NCBI GenBank assembly: GCA_947053345.1
Contig: CAMRSM010000012.1
Coordinates: 1 to 64,000, forward strand
Reading direction: 5' to 3'
DNA length: 64,000 bases
Origin: an uncultured Lachnospiraceae bacterium
GTDB lineage: Bacteria > Bacillota > Clostridia > Lachnospirales > Lachnospiraceae
Below the pieces are notes generated by a model. That model was not told the origin of the DNA and ran no database searches. It saw nothing but the letters and a program-made list of their open reading frames with translations. The position numbers and the translations under genes are program-made. Position 1 is the stretch's first letter. Each line of letters begins with the position of its first letter. This document shows, piece after piece, positions 60,345-64,000 of this stretch.

Positions 60345-61784
60345 CTAACACATCTTTCGAATGTACTTCACCCGCCGGAAAATCAGACACACTGCCACGC
60401 CCGCGATTCCTGCCACAAAAAACAGCAATGCCGCTCCCGAACCTTTTCCGCTGCCAAACAGAACTGTCAAAATGCCTCCCTGCGGCGCTGCCTCCATCAG
60501 CGGTTCAAAAACCTGATCCACCAGCAACCCACCGCACAGATATCCGAGCGGGATTGTAAAAAATTGAAGTGTATTTCTTACCGAATACACGCGCCCCTGC
60601 ATTTGAGCCGGAATCCTCGTTCGGAAAATCACATCCATGTTCGCATTCATAAACGGAATAAACAGCCACCCAAGGATTGCCCCGACACACCAGACCAGAG
60701 GACTTTTACCAAATGCAAGCATAAAGTTTTCCGTGCTCATCGAAAACAGCAGGCAGTTGCAGATCACCCGGACTCTGTTTTTTGGCGCGGGAAGCAGGGT
60801 TACAATCACGCTCCCCGCAAGTGTCGCAACTCCCACGCAGGTATTGACCGCTCCAAGCACCTTCTCATTCTCCATCGACAAAACCATTGCCGGCAGCGCT
60901 GCCTCATAGACCGAGGCAACAAAATTGATTGCCGCCAAAAACAGCATCAGCCACAAAATCCCCTTGTTTGCCCTGAGATAATCGATCCCTTCCTTTGCTG
61001 TTTGCAGGATATTATTTCTTCCGTCGCTCTTTACAGTTTTACATGCAGTGTCATTTTTTTCGTTGTTCTTCGCAGCTCCGCCTGCTATATCTTTATTTCC
61101 ATCCGTCTTTGCAGTTCCGCCTGCCTTATCATTTTCATCCGGCATCCACAAAACCGCCGCAGGTTCTGCTTCCGTTTCCGCCAACAAGGAGCCAGGCTTT
61201 TGCAGTTCCGGAATCCGGATAAAAAACAGCAGCGACAGAAACGCCGCCAGAAAGGTAAGCAGGTCGATGGCAATCACCGCCTCAATCCCCGCAAATGCAA
61301 CCACTGCCGAGGCAAATACCGGGGTCAGTATCGTCACCATCGAGTTGGAAAACGACCGCATCCCGCTTGTCTTCTGATAGTATTTCTCCGGCGTTAAGAG
61401 CGTAACCGCCACATCCGAAGCTGGCTGCTGGATGGTATTCATCAGCCCGTTTAACGCATTTAAGATGTACAGATGCCATACCCTTATGCTGTCCGTTTTC
61501 AAAAGCACAAACACCATGACCGTACACAGTGCCGCAAAGCTGTCGCAGACCAGCATAATAACCTTTTTATTCCAACGGTCGCTGACCGCACCTGCAAAAA
61601 TGCTTAATAAAATATATGGCGCATACGAGCAAATAGTCAATAATGCCGTTGTAAACGCCGAACCGCTCCCCTGATATACCCAGATTACAAGCGCAAAACC
61701 CGTCATTGCACTGCCAAGTGCAGAAAGCGACTGGGTAAGCCAGAGAATAATAAACTGTTTCAATTCCTTTAATGTATTTTTCAT
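60345..61784 (-). CDS. MFS efflux transporter (macrolide-efflux-like)
   Basis: A 479-residue major facilitator protein of the MefA/multidrug type. Twelve hydrophobic segments are visible, beginning FIILWLTQSLSALGSAMTGF, with the loop motif GAVSDRWNKKVIML (the conserved GxxxDRxGRR pattern) after helix 2 and QPASDVAVTLLTPE in the first half. The central cytoplasmic loop is enlarged by a polar low-complexity stretch (AGGTAKTDGNKDIAGGAAK and onward, nucleotides about 61010-61200). The start is the ATG at 61784, with GGAG upstream. Relatives export drugs or peptides; the substrate here is unknown. Confidence 0.88.
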   Translation of the reverse strand: MKNTLKELKQFIILWLTQSLSALGSAMTGFALVIWVYQGSGSAFTTALLTICSYAPYILLSIFAGAVSDRWNKKVIMLVCDSFAALCTVMVFVLLKTDSIRVWHLYILNALNGLMNTIQQPASDVAVTLLTPEKYYQKTSGMRSFSNSMVTILTPVFASAVVAFAGIEAVIAIDLLTFLAAFLSLLFFIRIPELQKPGSLLAETEAEPAAVLWMPDENDKAGGTAKTDGNKDIAGGAAKNNEKNDTACKTVKSDGRNNILQTAKEGIDYLRANKGILWLMLFLAAINFVASVYEAALPAMVLSMENEKVLGAVNTCVGVATLAGSVIVTLLPAPKNRVRVICNCLLFSMSTENFMLAFGKSPLVWCVGAILGWLFIPFMNANMDVIFRTRIPAQMQGRVYSVRNTLQFFTIPLGYLCGGLLVDQVFEPLMEAAPQGGILTVLFGSGKGSGAALLFFVAGIAGVAVCLIFRRVKYIRKMC

Positions 61785-61839
61785 AATGCCTTGCTCCTTT
61801 TTATTTTGAGACATACCAACGCCGGATAGAGCAAAACCC

Positions 61840-61900
61840 ATGCTGCTCTCGCCCGTCAGATAGGGCTTGTACGCCACATAATCGACAGGTTAAATCCGAC
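61840..61900. repeat. Copy A of a ~62-bp diverged direct repeat
   Basis: Matches 62167-62232 over atgctgctctcgc, gtc-gat-gg-cttat-like centre and a gataggtt/gacaggtt end followed by a CCGAC-type terminus. It overlaps the leader of the MFS gene. Confidence 0.5.
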
Positions 61901-62166
61901 GTTTACACCATGCTTCTACAAAAAATGCAAGGCATGACGGAAATCAGAATACTGCACAGTTAAAAATAACTCACTTCCATGTGCTGTATACTTACACCTT
62001 ACGCTTCATGCAATCCGTCATTCCCTGCATGAAGCCACTGCAATACAAAGTTTCATTTACTTTACTCCTTTTATTTTATTCCGTCTAAATTGTCTGATTC
62101 TGAATCACCACATCTTCTGCAATCTTATTAAACCAGCACCTTTCTGTTAAAGATAATTATATCTCT

Positions 62167-62232
62167 ATGCTGCTCTCGCATGTCCGATGGGACTTATCCC
62201 CCACCTGGCACAATTGATAGGTTGAACCGAAC
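62167..62232. repeat. Copy B of the ~62-bp diverged direct repeat
   Basis: See copy A at 61840. The two copies have the same orientation and lie 327 bases apart. Confidence 0.5.
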
Positions 62233-62286
62233 AATTAAAAACATACCACAATCCAGACCCGTTACGCACCGGCACCACCAAAAGAA

Positions 62287-62688
62287 TTATATGCCCTCAT
62301 CTTTACATATATGTACTTCCACCACTTCTCCCTGCCCGGAAATATATCCTATAAGAGGCGTGGTTTCCAGCCATTTCAAACATTCGCTATCAGTATAGAT
62401 AAGCGGTTTTGTGTGGATTGCCCCAGTTTTATCCGCCGCGCCGTTATTTTCAATAAAAAGTTTGCAGCTTTTGCCCGCACTGTCCTCCCCCTCAAGGATA
62501 TACCTAGCAGATAATGTAAAGCCATCCACCCCTGCCTTCTGACAGTCCACCGCTCCCGGCAGGATCTTCCCCTTGAAATTTTCCCCCTGTGCATAACCTG
62601 AAAAAAGAAGCATTGTCGCACTGCCGGTCTGCCCTTTAACGGAAAGCGCCTGCTCCACCCGGACAAATACTGTGATAATCTCCTGCAT
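62287..62688 (-). CDS. DUF3237 family protein
   Basis: A 133-residue protein of the DUF3237 pattern: LFSGYAQGENFKGKILPGAV, DGFTLSARYILEGEDSAGKS, KLFIENNG and TDSECLKWLETTPLIGYISG. Family members are small beta-barrel proteins of unknown function, sometimes near sugar or lipid enzymes. The ATG has GGGAG close upstream. It stands alone between a gene-free stretch and an alpha/beta hydrolase gene. Confidence 0.8.
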   Translation of the reverse strand: MQEIITVFVRVEQALSVKGQTGSATMLLFSGYAQGENFKGKILPGAVDCQKAGVDGFTLSARYILEGEDSAGKSCKLFIENNGAADKTGAIHTKPLIYTDSECLKWLETTPLIGYISGQGEVVEVHICKDEGI

Positions 62689-62776
62689 TTATTATCTCCC
62701 TTCAAAAATTAACCACAACAATAGTTGATGTATTTACTATTTTTAATCCTGCAAATCGGAGCATTTTGCTGTAATC

Positions 62777-63541
62777 CTAGCTCTCCGTCCTTTTTACACT
62801 ATTTTGGCGAACAAACTCCAGCGTAAGTTCTGCCATCCTGCGGTTTCCTTCCTCGGAAAACCCATGCCCCTCTCCTTTAAAAATATACAGTTCCATATCC
62901 TTATAAACTGTCTTCAGCCGCTCCATATAATCGAGCGAAACAATCGGGTCGTCTTCCCCATAAATTACCCGCACACTGCGCCCATACCCGCCAATCTGCT
63001 GATAAACATCAAATCCCCTAAGCGTTGCAAAGAATTTCTTTCCGAGGTTCATCCCCCATAACTCCTGTACCGCTGGAATATCTTTTTCCTCAGGAAATCT
63101 TTTATTCCAATTATCGGCAATGCACATCGCAGGGAACAAAAGGAGCAGTCCCCGGACATCGTCCTTCGCCTCCTCCGCGGCAAGCGCGGAAACCAGACCA
63201 CCCTGGCTGCCTCCGAACAGAAAGATATTTTTCTCATCCACCGCGCCGTTTTCCTTCATGAACCGGAGCACACAGTGCAGATCCTCCTTCTCCGTAAAAA
63301 TGGTCATGTCCGTGGTTGCCATACTGCTGCGGGAATTCACGGACCCTCCGCAGAAATCATAACAGAATGCCGCCACTCCATGCTCCGCCAGATGCTCCCC
63401 CAGCCACTCAAAATCCCTTCCCGAACCGTTGTAGCCGTGGCTGAAAATTACTGCCGGATATTTTCCCGCCTCCTCCGGCTCAATCAGCACTCCATACAGT
63501 TCCCGCCCATTTTCGGGCAGCCTCACTTCCGTCTTTTTCAT
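62777..63541 (-). CDS. Alpha/beta hydrolase (acyl esterase-like)
   Basis: A 254-residue alpha/beta hydrolase. The oxyanion region is FSHGYNGSGRDFEWLGEHLA, the nucleophile elbow is FLFGGSQGGLVSA (S in GGSQGG), the acid lies in RVIYGEDDPIVSLDYMERLK and the base in FKGEGHGFSEEG. The subfamily (BD-FAE/dienelactone hydrolase-like) includes feruloyl and acetyl-sugar esterases, which would fit plant-glycan degradation, but lipid or drug esters are possible. GGAAGGAAGG precedes the ATG. The protein has no signal peptide. Confidence 0.9.
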   Translation of the reverse strand: MKKTEVRLPENGRELYGVLIEPEEAGKYPAVIFSHGYNGSGRDFEWLGEHLAEHGVAAFCYDFCGGSVNSRSSMATTDMTIFTEKEDLHCVLRFMKENGAVDEKNIFLFGGSQGGLVSALAAEEAKDDVRGLLLLFPAMCIADNWNKRFPEEKDIPAVQELWGMNLGKKFFATLRGFDVYQQIGGYGRSVRVIYGEDDPIVSLDYMERLKTVYKDMELYIFKGEGHGFSEEGNRRMAELTLEFVRQNSVKRTES

Positions 63542-63672
63542 TGTAATACCTTCCTTCCCGCAGCCGGGTATGCCTCCGGCCGCTTATTTTTTCATGCTAA
63601 ATTTTATGAGATCTTTTTTCAATCCTTTTTTGTGAAATCCCTATTTCCGTTCCGGACCTTCCAGTTCCCTTT

Positions 63673-64000
63673 TTAATGGGAACCCGCCCTCTTAGGAAAA
63701 CCGTTTTCCTCAGATAAGAAACATTCCACAGCCAGCCGAATCCCTCTGCAGAATTCCCCGAATTCGGAAATATTCTTCCGCATCGGAATATGTACAAAAA
63801 CCATTTTCATATCCATCCGGTTTTCGCGGATATTTTTCAAACCGCTCCAATACAGATGATTGCAAAACGAAGTTCCCGCATTTTGCGAAATCCTTATCTC
63901 CATCCCGCCCTTCCGGAAAGCACCCGCAAGTCTCTCACAGTCAAATTCCGTTTCCAGGGCATCCGACGCATTTCTTGCCGTCGTCTCAATATAAACTTTA
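63673..64000 (-). CDS. pcp: Pyroglutamyl-peptidase I-like protein (partial, N-terminus outside window)
   Basis: The last 108 residues of a protein read from the right edge of the window. The catalytic cysteine of the pyrrolidone carboxylate peptidase family appears in ISQNAGTSFCNHLYWSGLKN and the catalytic histidine in KMVFVHIPMRKN, in the same order and spacing as the family (Cys143 and His166 in the known enzyme). The family removes N-terminal pyroglutamate from peptides. The glutamate of the triad and the start lie outside the window. An open extension AAGT-like upstream (AALETEFDCERLAGAFRKGG region) confirms the frame continues to base 64000. Confidence 0.8.
   Translation of the reverse strand, partial: KVYIETTARNASDALETEFDCERLAGAFRKGGMEIRISQNAGTSFCNHLYWSGLKNIRENRMDMKMVFVHIPMRKNISEFGEFCRGIRLAVECFLSEENGFPKRAGSH

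Larger units (their letters stand above)
61785..62286. other. Gene-free region with decayed repeats
   Basis: No gene found. It contains a diverged direct repeat pair (61840-61900 and 62167-62232) and an imperfect inverted repeat with arms TGCAAGGCATGACGGA (near 61926) and TCCGTCATTCCCTGCA (near 62025). The arrangement looks like a degenerate mobile or foldback element, but no transposase is present. Confidence 0.45.

Noticed and set aside
1-64000. tRNA, rRNA, CRISPR arrays, transposases, phage genes
   Set aside because: Looked for by eye (conserved tRNA arms, short spaced repeats, DDE or integrase motifs) and none was seen; a dedicated scan (tRNAscan-SE, CRISPR finder, ISfinder) would be needed to exclude weak cases.

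Overview
The window looks like a chromosomal segment of a gut Lachnospiraceae-type Firmicute (inference). The grounds are strong GGAGG-type ribosome binding sites, near-consensus sigma-A promoters, GHKL/LytTR signalling, TPR-HTH regulators, TldD/PmbA, a GH115/GH31/GH78 glycosidase set and a uronate catabolic cluster. Base composition is moderate in most of the window, with visibly AT-rich patches at about 31.9-34.7 kb and 36.0-37.4 kb. Nearly every gene lies on the minus strand. The exceptions are a kinase-like gene at 8.2 kb and a small plus-strand island at 33.5-36.05 kb. No rRNA, tRNA, CRISPR array, transposase or phage module was recognised.

Layout. 0-18 kb: a GH115 alpha-glucuronidase, a DUF3592-like membrane protein, RecQ, a TIR-domain protein, and a uronate route (UxaC, UxaA, UxaB, a TIM-barrel isomerase, and a KDPG aldolase fused to a VOC domain). 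The route is interrupted by unrelated small genes and by a decayed HAD phosphatase. GH115 would release glucuronate from xylan fragments. UxaC, UxaB and UxaA lead uronate to KDG, and the aldolase finishes after KDG kinase, which is not in the window. 18.6-23.4 kb: an ECF sigma factor with a translationally coupled membrane partner, and a large lipoprotein with 38-residue tandem repeats. 23.8-31.9 kb: two ABC half-exporters, a soluble GHKL kinase, a LytTR response regulator and a GH31 glycosidase. 32-36 kb: two small secreted proteins, a frameshifted GNAT pseudogene, a small membrane protein, a TetR regulator with a palindromic operator, and a flavodoxin.

36.3-42.8 kb is the most interesting accessory locus. 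Two tandem HTH-TPR regulators, a pseudo-receiver protein, an ABC exporter and a BtrH-like protein lie behind one perfect consensus promoter. Just upstream is a secreted protein built from three 46-residue repeats, with its own perfect promoter. 43-50 kb: a soluble chemoreceptor with a zinc-binding CZB domain, the PmbA/TldD pair, a HAD hydrolase, a GNAT, an overlooked 48-residue basic protein and a protein of unknown function. 50-64 kb: a remarkable zinc ribbon-P-loop kinase-GH78 fusion, GNATs, a nucleotidyltransferase, a Nudix hydrolase, a Cof-type HAD phosphatase, a GNAT-kinase fusion, a nucleoside phosphorylase-like protein, an MFS exporter, a DUF3237 protein, an alpha/beta hydrolase and a partial pyroglutamyl peptidase.

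Two themes cut across the window. The first is a family of roughly 100-bp intergenic repeats (about 1, 3.8, 46.0 and 59.2 kb, the last in tandem) whose hairpin arms change sequence while pairing is kept. The second is the frequency of hydrophilic, low-complexity in-frame insertions inside otherwise conserved proteins (GH115, RecQ, an ABC ATPase, GH78, GNATs, a nucleotidyltransferase and an MFS exporter).
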